DNA of 64,000 nucleotides from Microcebus murinus (lineage: Eukaryota > Chordata > Mammalia > Primates > Cheirogaleidae). Shown here piece by piece: positions 11,635 through 22,835 of the stretch (the stretch's first letter is position 1; every line of letters begins with the position of its first letter). The notes beneath the pieces were generated by a model, which was given only the letters and a program-made list of their open reading frames with translations, had not been told where the DNA came from and did not search any database. Both the position numbers and the translations under genes were made by a program. The stretch covers positions 65,184,501 through 65,248,500 of the forward strand of contig NC_134117.1 in assembly GCF_040939455.1 (NCBI RefSeq). The letters run 5' to 3'.

Positions 11635-12644
11635 AAAAAAAATAGACAAATGGGACTTAATTAAACTACAAATCTTCTGCACAGCAAAAGAAGTAATCAA
11701 CAGCATGAACAGACAACCTGCGGAAAAGGAGAAAATATTTGCAAACTATACATCCTATGGGAACTAATATCCAGAATTATAAGGAACTCAACTCAACAAC
11801 AACAACAACAAAAAAATTAAAAAGTGGGCTCAGGACATGAATACACATTTTTTCAAAATAAGACAAACAAATGGCCAACAAGCATATGAAAAATATTCAG
11901 TATCACTAATCATCAGAGAAATGCAAATTAAAACCACAATGAGATATCATCTTATAGCAATCAGATGCTATTATTAAAAAGACAACAAATAACAGATGTT
12001 GGTGAGGATGTGGAGAAAAGAGAACTCTTATACACTGTTGGTGAGAATGGAAATTAGTGCAATTTCTATGGAAAACAGCATGGAGATTTCCCAAGGAACT
12101 AAAAATAAAACTACCATATAATCCAGTAATCCCACTACAGGGTATCTACCCAAAGGAAAAGAAATCAATATATAAAAAAATACTTGCACTTATATGTTTA
12201 TTGCAGCACTAATCATAATAGCAAAGATATGGAATCAACCTATGTATCCATCAACAGAGAATTGGATAAAGAAAATGTGATATGTATATACAATGGAATA
12301 CTATTCAACCATAAAAAAGAATGAAATCATGTCTTTTGCAGCAACATTATCTTAAATGAAACAACGCAGACACAGAAAGACAAATCCACATGTTCTCACT
12401 TGTAAATGGGAGCTAAATAATGTGCACCCATGGAAGCAGAATGGGAACGATGGACAAAGGAGACTTGGAGGGCAAGGGGGTTGGAGGGGGTGGATGATGG
12501 GAGGCTGCTTGGTGGGTACAATGTGCATTGCTCCAGTGACGGATACACTGAAGGCCCTGACTCACCACAATGCAATACATCAGTGTCACAAAATTGCACT
12601 TGTATCCCATGAATACATACAAATAAAATGTAAATGGGGAAAAA
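11635..12644 (+). mobile_element. L1 retrotransposon, 5'-truncated, sense
   Basis: The copy starts inside ORF2: the segments AAATGGGACTTAATTAAACT, TTCTGCACAGCAAAAGAAGT and GGAAAACAGCATGGAGATTT encode the C-terminal part of the L1 reverse-transcriptase protein. A short 3'UTR and A-tail follow. Many stops interrupt ORF2. The right duplication is 12645-12656. The 194-codon ORF 12356-12940 starts in this 3'UTR, runs past the tail and is not a gene. Confidence 0.95.
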
Positions 12645-12656
12645 AAAGATGTCAGA

Positions 12657-12954
12657 GAGTGGAGGAAGGGAGGAATAGTGAAGGTTTATTGTGCCATGCT
12701 GGGAGCCTGAGGATTTCTTCTGAGGAAGCTGGCCACAAAGGAATAGGGTTTGGCCAGGTAAATCGAGTGTGGGAATCTAGCAATGAAACCCTGGGAGAGA
12801 CAGCACACAGGTTTCCAGGAACTGAGTCACCACTAGAAGACCCCCACCACCTATGTCCAAAGTCTAGCAGAGTGGACTTCATCTTATCAGTATTTGCCCT
12901 CTCGTCGGCTGACTGGCTCGCAAGAGGGACAGTCATCTAGGTCATAAAGCTTTG
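12657..12954. other. single-copy DNA, nothing recognised
   Basis: Short single-copy gap between an L1 and an LTR. Chance ORFs only. Confidence 0.5.
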
Positions 12955-13528
12955 CTCTAGCCCTGTGTAGTAGCCAGCCTCCAAATTGGCCCTATAATCT
13001 GCACCTCCTGGTATTCACATCCTTACATGATCCCACACAAATACGCATACATGTTGTACCAAGGCGGGCTAGTCTATGTGATCACAGGGTACAGAAGAGG
13101 AGATAGTGTGTCATTTCCAAGATTAAGTTATAAAAGACTGGAGCTTCTGTTAGGTTCTCTCTCTCTCTCTCTCTGTCTCTGTCTCTGTCTCATAGCACTT
13201 GCTCTGGAGGAAACAAGCTAACAAGCTGCGACATTACGAGGACACTGGTGACGTCGATGGGGAGGCCAGTGTGGGTCTCCGTCCAGCAGCCAGTGAGGAG
13301 CAGGCCTCCTTCAGCAGCCACCTGGGTGGTCTTAGAGGCAGAGCTGCTGCCCCAGTCTTCTTTAGATGGTTCCAGCCCCAGCCGGGAGGCTGGCTTCAAC
13401 CTCATAAGAGACTCAGAGCCAGAAAGTCTCAGCTGATCAGCTCCCTGATCCCTGGCACTTGCAAACTGTGAGGTAAGAAATATTTGCTATTTTAAGCTGC
13501 TAAGTTTTGGGGTTATTTTGCTGCTGTT
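12955..13528 (+). mobile_element. old LTR, ERVL/MaLR type
   Basis: Features of an old ERVL/MaLR-type solo LTR are visible in order: GTAGCCAGCCTCCAAATTGG, CACCTCCTGGTATTCACATC, TTATAAAAGACTGGAGCTTC (a TATA-like box), a CT/GTCT-rich simple tract at about 13156-13190, and the 3' end TTTTAAGCTGCTAAGTTTTG. The antisense L1 that follows appears to cut its terminal bases. The subfamily is not resolved, and the open frames in it (13199-13471) are not genes. Confidence 0.7.
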
Positions 13529-13529
13529 G

Positions 13530-14940
<1,411 letters not shown>

Positions 14941-15040
14941 TGAACAGACCAATATCACATACCAAAATTGAAGCAGTAATAAGAAATACCTTCCTAAAAA
15001 AAAAGCCCCCAACACATTTTATGAAGCTAAAGGAGCAGAA
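14941..15040 (+). mobile_element. inverted 5' part of the preceding L1
   Basis: TGAACAGACCAATATCACAT followed by AAATTGAAGCAGTAATAAG is L1 ORF2 in sense orientation, immediately abutting antisense ORF2. The simplest reading is a twin-priming inversion of the L1 at 13530. The outer end is uncertain, because no clean target duplication was found at 15005-15060. Confidence 0.65.
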
Positions 15041-16685
15041 CAAAGTTGAGAGATTGTACCTGCCTCTGCAGGGTCTCTAACCTCCATAATTTGTCTCAAA
15101 CCATACTCACTACCCACTGCCTAGTAGACTGTAGCCAGAGCCTTTCCTCTCCCCACTGCCGCTGCCAGACTCCATCATCTCACTTCCGGCCACACATCTG
15201 CAGCCAGATCTCTGAACCACTGTCCAGTCATAGCACTCCCTTCCTTACAACCTTTCAATAATCCCTCATATTCATAAAATAATATTTAATTACAACTGGA
15301 GTCCTACCCTTCCCTCATCCCCAAGGTAACCAACCTCTGCATTCCTTTCCAGCTATTTCCCACACTTCTCCTAGATGAGAAGAGGGGCAAAGAAAGAGTA
15401 GATACAGTTTATTTGCTTTGTTTTCATTTTTGTTCGGCTGCAAGGCTAGCCCTGAGGAGATGAGTAGCTTCCCCACTCCAGTGTCAGCCCAGAGGGAAGC
15501 AGATGGCTCAAGCCTTGATTTCAGCAGATGTCAGTGGCCCTGGGTATAGGATCTGAGGTGAAAGGAAGTGTTAATGGGCAGGGAGTGGACAACCACAGGT
15601 GTCTCCTGTCAGTAGAATCCTAGCTCCCAGGAACATGCGAGTTTGCATCAGGCCCTGAGCCAGGATCTGCGCTGGCAGCTGGCAGGCAGCATGTCGGAGC
15701 CAGTCAAGTGGGCCGGATCAGCCCGGCACTCAGGCCAGATATCCAGCAAGCTCAGCAAGGTCCAAGTGCAGCAGCCCACAGGTGCTTGGATTCCGGCAAA
15801 TGCAGGCGCTATCATGTCCTGGGCAGCCGGATCAATGAAGAGCCCACTGGCTATGCACCTGGCTGGGTGCGCTGGCGTGGGGATGCAGATAGACAGCTGA
15901 GCCCGCGGGAAGAAGCTCCTGTCGCCCCACTTTTCTTCTGGAGAAGCTGGACCTTGCCTAGCATTTCCCTGGAGGGAGGTCAGCTCCTGTTCGAACTAGT
16001 TGGCAACCATTCTGCCATGAGTTTCTACAATCCAAGGGTTACAGACAGTTGCACAAGTGAAGCCTTCAAGTTCACCAGCAAAGGAGGATACTCTCACCAG
16101 CAGGTAGGGATCTACTCTGTCAGGGCTGAAGCTTGGAGCTGCAAAGATTGTAGGTTCGGCTTTCCTTTCCTCCTCCTTTCCTTCTTTCTCTCATTCCCAA
16201 TATTTTTTTTTGTTTGTTTGATGTGGTTGTTGTTTCCTCTCCTCTCTCCATTTGCCACTTACCTTCTTGCCTCTTCTAGATGCCCCCTCCAGTCCCCACC
16301 TGCCTTCCAATCCCACCAACCTCTCTGTCCTTCCTCTGCTGTAGGTCACAGTGCTCTGCTCAGTGGTTTTCTAAACCAGTGAAGGACTAGAGGGAAGGTC
16401 TGAGTCTTGTCTGGCAGGGGTGCCCCATGGGGTTCCTGCCAGGCTTTTGAATCTCATCTCCCTATGTGCACCTTCCCTTCTCTGAGGTGACTTCTCCAGA
16501 CAAGGCCACACCTCCCTACACTCTCTCGTAACCCATCCAGGATATTGCATGACAACCCATTTGCTAAAAGGTGTGAGTGATCTATCGTTAGATCTATCGT
16601 TAGTCCTGCATAGGTTAGCATGGGCCAGTGCTACCAAGACTTCAGTGCAGCAGGTCCCAACTTCCAAGGCTGCCTGTGCTGCATC
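15041..16685. other. single-copy DNA with exon-like ORF
   Basis: At 15640-16105 two overlapping frames stay open for a relatively GC-rich stretch (ORFs 15643-15900 and 15708-16382). A splice-donor-like CACCAGCAG/GTAGGG lies at about 16096-16110, followed by a T-rich tract. I do not recognise the protein and see no matching acceptor, promoter or second exon. Possibly a decayed exon or retrocopy, more likely chance. The rest of the block shows nothing recognisable. Confidence 0.35.
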
Positions 16686-16689
16686 TCCA

Positions 16690-16835
16690 AGCTGTGTAAC
16701 TTTAGGCAACTTACTGTCAGTTTCCTAATCTATAGAATGAGTCTATAATATAATCAAGGTTAATGGAGGGCCCAGCTAGATAATGTAGTAGTACACCCAC
16801 CACAGTGCCTGGAACATTCTAAATACTCCAAAATG
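16690..16835 (+). repeat. MIR SINE, sense
   Basis: AGCTGTGTAACTTTAGGCAA, CAGTTTCCTAATCTATAGAA and ACAGTGCCTGGAACATTCTA give the sense MIR order from core to 3' end. Confidence 0.85.
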
Positions 16836-19005
16836 ACCAGTTTCTTCATCCTTCCCCATATCTCTCCCTTTACTGTCCCTCTCTCCAAACAAATTGAAAA
16901 CCCCATAAGGGCAAGTGTCTAAAATTCTAAGAGATTTCTAGCCCCAGCCCTATTCTAAAGTCCCCATACCCTGCTCCAATTGTATGGTGACATATAGAGC
17001 AGCAAGAATGGGTAGTCACTATGATGGCATCGGGTCATGGGGGGTAGGGGGTCTCCCAGATTCACTGCTGGCAAAACAACTCAAAGTATATCTTTTGCAA
17101 AAAGATTTCCCACATGGCAGGCCAAGACAGACCAGATACATTCACCTATGACCTCATCTTCCTTGCTTGTATTAGGAACTCCACAAGTTTCAGAAAACTT
17201 ACGCTGCTGGCTGAGAAGGCCTCAAAGCCCAAACATCCCCCTCGGGGCAGTATGCCTGCAGCCCATGACAGCCCTCAGAGGGATCCACGCCGGGGTGGCC
17301 TCTGCACCTGTTCAATCACCAGCTCACTCAGGCTTTGACCAGCATTGCAGAAAACATCCAATGGCTCAGAATTGCCTGCTCACTAAGATCACTTCTGTTC
17401 TTACTTTCTAGAAATTGAGAACTGGCCAAAGGAAGCATAGCTGCACTGCTCACCCTTTCATTAGACAAACCTTCAGGTGACAGCAGTCAGTAAATATCAC
17501 TCATGACCAAGACAGTGTACCTGAGTCAGGTCCTGACAGCTGCAGGGTCCAAATGTTTCCTGCAGCTCCACTCAGCTCAGTAGGCTAAAGATGCCTGTTT
17601 GGACCCCAAAGACAGTACATGTTCCGTCTTCTGGGAGAGATTAGAAAATCCAGCATGACATCAAGAGGTCTGGTCTCAGTTGTCTCTGTCAAAGTTCTCT
17701 GTGGCAAAGAAGAGGGTGCAAGGCTCTAAGTAAGGGGGGCATGGAAGGAAAAAACGAGAGAAAGAGACTGGTGCACTTCTCTTACAGAGGGGGCCGAGCC
17801 TTAGAGCAAAGCGCGCTGGTTTGGAGCATCTATTTTCCTAGTCAGATCCCCCTGACTGAATCTGTACAGATTTTAGAGCAATGAAGCTCTGAGGCCCTTA
17901 CCCCCGAAGCCCCTTCTCCTCACAGAGAGAACCTTCCCTATTTCTCCACCGAGGCACTATCAGAAACCCTCTAATGCTGGCAGGCACCTGTGCCAGCATA
18001 GTGTCATTCTGAGCCACTTGATTCTCGCTGTTCCCTAAGCAACTAGGACTGAGAAGTTTACAGGCTACTTCTGGAAAGGGCACTGAATCAAAAGGGAAAA
18101 TACCCCAATTCCCCTAACAAAATGATAAAATGCAGGTAACTTGGAAACCGTCCTTTTAAATGTGTCACAGAACGCACTTGCTTCAGAAGCACGGGGTGGG
18201 AAAAGCCTGATTCTTTTCCCCTTGTCCTTTAACTTCAGAGACTGCCTTTCTTCTTAGATTTCCTTTTTCTTTTTCAAGCAAAGGACAGAATCATTCACAA
18301 CCCTCAGGCCCTCCCAGGACCCTGTTAATTAATCTGATTTGGGGCATTTCCCTTGGTTAGCAATGGCGAGCCAGCTCCGAGCTCCTGAGATTGAAGCCCA
18401 CGTCATTCACTTCTCATGCAAAGCCTCAAGCCTCCCTGGTGAAATCGGGGACTTGAATTGGCCTTGTTCTTTTACCCAGGCAATTAATAATGCAGTTGGC
18501 AAAAAAACACAGCTTGTTTGCTAGGCTCCGGAGACAGCTGCCAGCATGCCTTAACTGAGTCCAAACTGCTGGGTGAAGGTGCTTTTCTCCACGTTCTGCC
18601 GGGCGGTAGCTGAGGGGCCTTGCCAAAGATCCACTCTCTCCGGGAAGGAAATCCTGGCTGATTATTTGCACAAGAAGACCAAAACCCCCTGGCATGTGCA
18701 CAGCACTTTGCAGTTTACAAAATGTTTCTCAGCAGTTCTCAGATAATAGTTACTGCTCAATATCTCCCATTTGCATTTTCCAAGGGAAAAAAAAATGGAC
18801 AGTGGATATGCCCAAACCTAACTTGTTCTCAGGTAGGATCTGACTTCATATAGGATTGTTCCATGCAGATTACAAATTCCAATCCTTCCCTTAGTTGCAG
18901 TGTTTCTTCTTGGTTAACTCATCCCCTGTTAGCCTCCCAAACAGCGATATTGTACTTCTTTCCACAGAAGATAGACGTGCACAGACACACACACACGGGC
19001 AAACA
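16836..19005. other. single-copy DNA, possible conserved non-coding
   Basis: No gene or repeat was recognised. The part at 18330-18560 has homeodomain-like core sites (CAATTAATAATGCAGTTGG at 18481) in repeat-free sequence and is the best candidate here for a regulatory element. That is inference only. ORFs of up to 124 residues (17037-17411) overlap in several frames. Confidence 0.35.
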
Positions 19006-19081
19006 GATATGGCTATTCTCCAGATATATTGGAGATATGGCTATTCTCCAGATATATTGGAGATATGGCTATTCTCCAGGC
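19006..19081 (+). repeat. 28-bp tandem repeat, about 2.7 copies
   Basis: GATATGGCTATTCTCCAG recurs exactly at 19006, 19034 and 19062 with a period of 28, preceded by a short CA-rich tract at about 18985-18997. The third copy ends in the changed sequence GGCATATC. Confidence 0.95.
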
Positions 19082-19593
19082 ATATCACGATTCCTACTTA
19101 AAGTTCTCTGAACCCGCTATTGTTCAAAAGATACTGTTAAAATCTTTAGCCAGCTCCTCTGTGTTGATTCGTGTAGATCTAGGTGACGTTTTTTAAACCT
19201 AGGCCGCATTGAATATATAATCCATAAGGTATCCATCCATTCCCTTCCTGAAAGTGGTGCATCTATTTTCACTTTTTGGCTATTACAAACAGTGCTGAAA
19301 TGAAGATTATTGTTCTATGTCCCTTGTTTCTTCACACCAGAGTTTCCGAAGGCAAGAAGGGAAATTGCTGGGTCATAGGATATACATATTTTCAACTTGC
19401 TTGGGAATTGACAAATTGTTCTCTGAATTTCTTGTACCAATTGGCACGCCCACCAGCAATATACATCTCATCTTCTCCACAGGTTCATCAAACATGTTGC
19501 CAGTCAGTAGTTTTTAACAATTCTATATGTAGGAGACAGTATCTCATGTTTGTTCTAACTTACATTTCCCTAATTACTAGAGAGATTGAGAAC

Positions 19594-19784
19594 CTTTTTT
19601 TTCTTTTTGTCTTTTATTTTTTATTTTTATTTGAGACAGAGTCTCGCTCTGTTGCCCCGGCTAGAGTGCTGTGGTGTCAGCCTAGCTCACAGCAACCTCA
19701 GACTCCTGGACTCTGAGGGATCCTCCTGCCTCAGCCTCCCAAGTGCTGGGACTACAGGCATGCACCACCATGCCCGGCTAATTT

Positions 19785-19846
<62 letters not shown>

Positions 19847-19997
19847 ATTTTAGTTGTCCAGCTAATTTCTTTCTATTTTTAGTAGAGACGGGTCTCGCTC
19901 TTGCTCAGGCTGGTTTCAAACTCCTGACCTCAAGCAATCCGCCCGCCTCGGCCTCCCAGAGAGCTAGGATTACAGGCGTGAGCCACCACGCCCGGCC
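19594..19997 (-). mobile_element. Alu SINE, lemur-type, with internal TG repeat
   Basis: An antisense Alu from T-tail (GAGACAGAGTCTCGCTCTGT) to GCCACCACGCCCGGCC. The linker complement GTCCAGCTAATTTCTTTC at about 19856 marks the lemur type. A pure TG microsatellite (19795-19843) sits exactly in the linker and lengthens the element to about 400 bases. Confidence 0.95.
19795..19843 (+). repeat. (TG)n microsatellite inside an Alu
   Basis: About 24 uninterrupted TG units, directly preceded by a TATATATATA tract that is part of the Alu linker. It gives the false all-Cys/Val reading in the ORFs there. Confidence 0.98.
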
Positions 19998-20858
19998 TCT
20001 TTTCTTCTTTTTGGCCATTTAGATTTCTCCCTCTGTGAATTGTTCATTCATGTAGTTTGCCTATTTTTCTTCTGTTGGATAGTTTCTCTCTTTTTTTTAA
20101 TTTATAGATTTCTATAACTATATTCTGCATATAGATCCTTTTATGATTTCACTTTTCTAAATATCTTATCATACATAGTTTTTAATTTTACAGCATATTA
20201 TAATTTATGTTTAAAAAGTATACCTGGACTCAATATCATAATAATATTCTCCCGTATATTCTGCTAAAAGTTTCACATTTTTCCTTTCATATCTCAGTAT
20301 TAGCTTTTCTTGACTTTATTTTGGGAATATTTGAAATTAGTACATGATTTTTTTCCTCTATCTGTATGGTTAACCTATTGTCCTAGAAAGATTAATTGAA
20401 TAGTCCATCTGTTTCTACCATGGTTAATGCCATTCACCACTTGTCAAACTCAGATTAATGTGTAGTTGTGTTTCTAAATTCTCTTTTCTATACCATTATT
20501 ATGTTTGACTAACCCTGTGCAGATATCAAACTCTTAATTATTATAGATTCTTAATAATTGTCTGTACAAATTCCAACTTATTCTTCTCCTTCAAAATCAT
20601 CTTAGCTGCTTTCTTTTCCCTTAGAATCTTAGGATCAGCACATTGAGTTCCATAAATACTTTGTTGAGATATTGACTGCAATCTCATTGTTTATAAAATA
20701 ATTTTGAGATAATAACCATCCTTATAATATTGACTTTTCCTATAGCAGATATTCTATAAAGTTTTTCTATAGTGTTTTGCTATTTTATCTGTATATTTTA
20801 TCTCTAATCCCATAGCTTTGTCTCCATACTAATATTATTTTTAAAAATTTTTCTTTGA

Positions 20859-21160
20859 GGCCAGGCATGGTGGCTCACATCTGTAATCCTAGCACTCTGG
20901 GAGGCCAAGGTGGGAGGATGGCTTGAGTTCAGGAGTTTGAGACCAGCCTGAGCAAGAGCAAGACTCCATCTCTACTAAAAATATAAAAATTAGCTGGGCA
21001 TCATGGCATGTGCCTGTAGTCCCAACTACTTAGGAGGCTGAGGCAGGAGGATTACTTGAGCCCAGGAGTTTGAGGTTGTAGTGAGCTATGATGATGCCAC
21101 TGCACTGTAGCTGGGGAGACAGAGGGAGACTCTATCTCCAAAAATAAAAAAATAAAAAAT
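20859..21160 (+). mobile_element. Alu SINE, older type, sense
   Basis: A dimeric Alu from GGCCAGGCATGGTGGCTCAC to the tail AAAAATAAAAAAATAAAAAA. The linker reads ACTAAAAATATAAAAATTAG with no lemur extension, which fits an older (AluJ-like) copy predating the lemur-specific change. It is inserted in the antisense L1. Confidence 0.93.
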
Positions 21161-21727
21161 ATTTTAATTATTTATTGCTACACATGGCTACGCAATTGAT
21201 TTTAAGTATAAATCTTATGCCCAGCAACTTTGCAAGCTCTCTTGTTTTGCCAAATAATTGTTTTAACAAAATCTTTTAAACTTTCTGTGCAAATAAGTGT
21301 ATTTTCTATCAGTAACGTTACTGAGTTCTTCATTTTTAAATTACATATCTTCTCTGTCTTTTATATGTTAGAACTTTAGTAAATAGTTGAATATCATCAA
21401 TTTTATGAGGTTCAAACTAATATTAGTATACTGCCTCAAACTTCAAATGCAATACTGAATAGAAATAGTAATAGAGGGTTTTCTTGACTTACTGCTGACT
21501 TTTCAGGTAATATTTCTAGTATTTCACCATTAGGCATGACAAACACTATAGGCATTTAATAGAAACAATCTTTAGTAAGAAGAAATTTCCTTCCTTTTCT
21601 ATTTTAAAAGATTTTTAGTTTTAGTTTTTCAATTAAAACTACCCCTGCATTCCTGGAAAGAACATACACAGCATTAATATGTTCATGCTATAATTGTGTT
21701 TTTATATTCTCCCTCTTTCTCTCATTC

Positions 21728-21732
<5 letters not shown>

Positions 21733-21762
<30 letters not shown>
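21733..21762 (+). repeat. (CA)n microsatellite
   Basis: Fifteen uninterrupted CA units lie within the old L1, after a CTCTTTCTCTCATTCTCTTT tract. Confidence 0.98.
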
Positions 21763-21763
<1 letters not shown>

Positions 21764-22141
21764 CCCTAGGTTCAGTTTGCTAATAGTTATTTAGGATTTT
21801 TGCCTCTCAGACCATAATTAACTTGCAATTTTTTTTCTCATGCTGCCTTTGCCTGATTTTGGAATCAAGTTTATAATAACCTCATAAAACTAATTGAGAT
21901 GTTTTCCTTCTTTTATATTCTCTGAAAATATTTGCATAAGGATCATCTGTTCCTCAAAGGTTTGGAAAAAGATGTCTGTAAATAGTCCATGTCTATTTTT
22001 CATTACCATTTGGCGCAACTAAGTAAATTGTTAATAACCGATCCACCTCTTTCTATAAGAATGTTCTATTTCTTTACAAATCATTTTTCCAAATTATAGC
22101 TTTCTAGAATTCATTTTCATTAAACTCTCAAAATTGGAGAA

Positions 22142-22317
22142 GTAAAAGTCATTGGAAATCAAGAAGGGAGGAATGGGAAAGAGGGAAGGAGTAAAAACCT
22201 GTCTAACAGGTACAATGAACACCATTCGAATGATGAGCACACTAATAGCTCTGACTTAAGCATTATAAAAGCTATCCATGTAACAAAAACATTTGTATCC
22301 CTTTTATATATATATAA
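22142..22317 (+). mobile_element. L1 3'UTR fragment, lemur-type
   Basis: Purine-rich AAGAAGGGAGGAATGGGAAA and CATGTAACAAAAACATTTGT near 22278 belong to the 3'UTR of the lemur-lineage L1 also seen at 22710 and 59540. The antisense Alu at 22318 interrupts or abuts its tail. Confidence 0.7.
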
Positions 22318-22638
22318 TTTTTTTTGAGACAGAGTCTCACTCTGCTGCCCAGGCTAGAGTGCCTTGGCATCAGCCTCACTCACGGCAACCTCAAACTCCT
22401 AGGCTCAAGTGAACCTCCTGCCTCAGCCTCCCGAGTAGCTGGGACTACAAGCATGCACCACCATGCCCAGCTAATTTTTTCTATATATTTTTAGTTGTCC
22501 AGCTAATCTCTTTCTAATTTTAGTAGAGATGGGGTCTTGCTCTTGCTCAGGCTTGTTTGAACTCCTGACCTTGAGCAATCCACCTGCCCCGGCCTCCCAG
22601 AGTGCTAGGATTACAGGCGTGAGCCACAGCACCCAGCC
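22318..22638 (-). mobile_element. Alu SINE, lemur-type, antisense
   Basis: Antisense order from T-run and GAGACAGAGTCTCACTCTGC to GTGAGCCACAGCACCCAGCC. The linker complement GTCCAGCTAATCTCTTTC at about 22498 marks the lemur type. Confidence 0.94.
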
Positions 22639-22709
22639 CCACCCCTTAATTATTTGAAATTTTTTAAAAAACTGTCAAATTTGCCAGTATGTATTAATAG
22701 TTATTCGTG

Positions 22710-22826
22710 GGGGAGGGGGGCATGGGCAATATAAGTAACCTTAACACTTGTACCCCCATAATACTCTAAAATAAAAAAATAAGTAAATAAAACCCATCTT
22801 TTCTCTTGCTAAAAAAAAAAAACTAA
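22710..22826 (+). mobile_element. very short L1 3' end with target duplication
   Basis: A 117-base insertion made only of an L1 3' end: G-rich start, GTAACCTTAACACTTGTACC, CCCATAATACTCTAAAATAA, then an A-rich tail. TTATTCGTG flanks it on both sides (22701-22709 and 22827-22835). This is an extremely 5'-truncated L1 insertion, and its 3' end defines the same L1 family as 59540. Confidence 0.9.
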
Positions 22827-22835
22827 TTATTCGTG

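Larger units (their letters stand above)
19170..22120 (-). mobile_element. old L1 retrotransposon, antisense, interrupted
   Basis: Antisense ORF2 of an old L1 runs through the window in order: the AAATTGCTGGGTCATAGGAT block (19362), CACGCCCACCAGCAATATAC (19446), then after the Alu at 19594 a GGCCATTTAGATTTCTCCCT block, and far into the reverse-transcriptase domain (GATTTTGGAATCAAGTTTAT at 21856). Two Alus and a CA tract interrupt it. It is diverged and coding capacity is lost. Confidence 0.8.

Noticed and set aside
12356..12940. 194-codon plus-strand ORF
   Set aside because: It begins in the 3'UTR of the L1 at 11635-12644, crosses the tail and target duplication, and runs into single-copy DNA; it has no coding character.
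15708..16382. 224-codon ORF as a gene
   Set aside because: The second half runs through a T-rich, intron-like tract encoding a Phe/Ser/Leu-rich string; only the first part is kept as an exon-like observation.
19586..20022. ORFs with long Cys-Val repeats
   Set aside because: Translations of a TG microsatellite inside an Alu.
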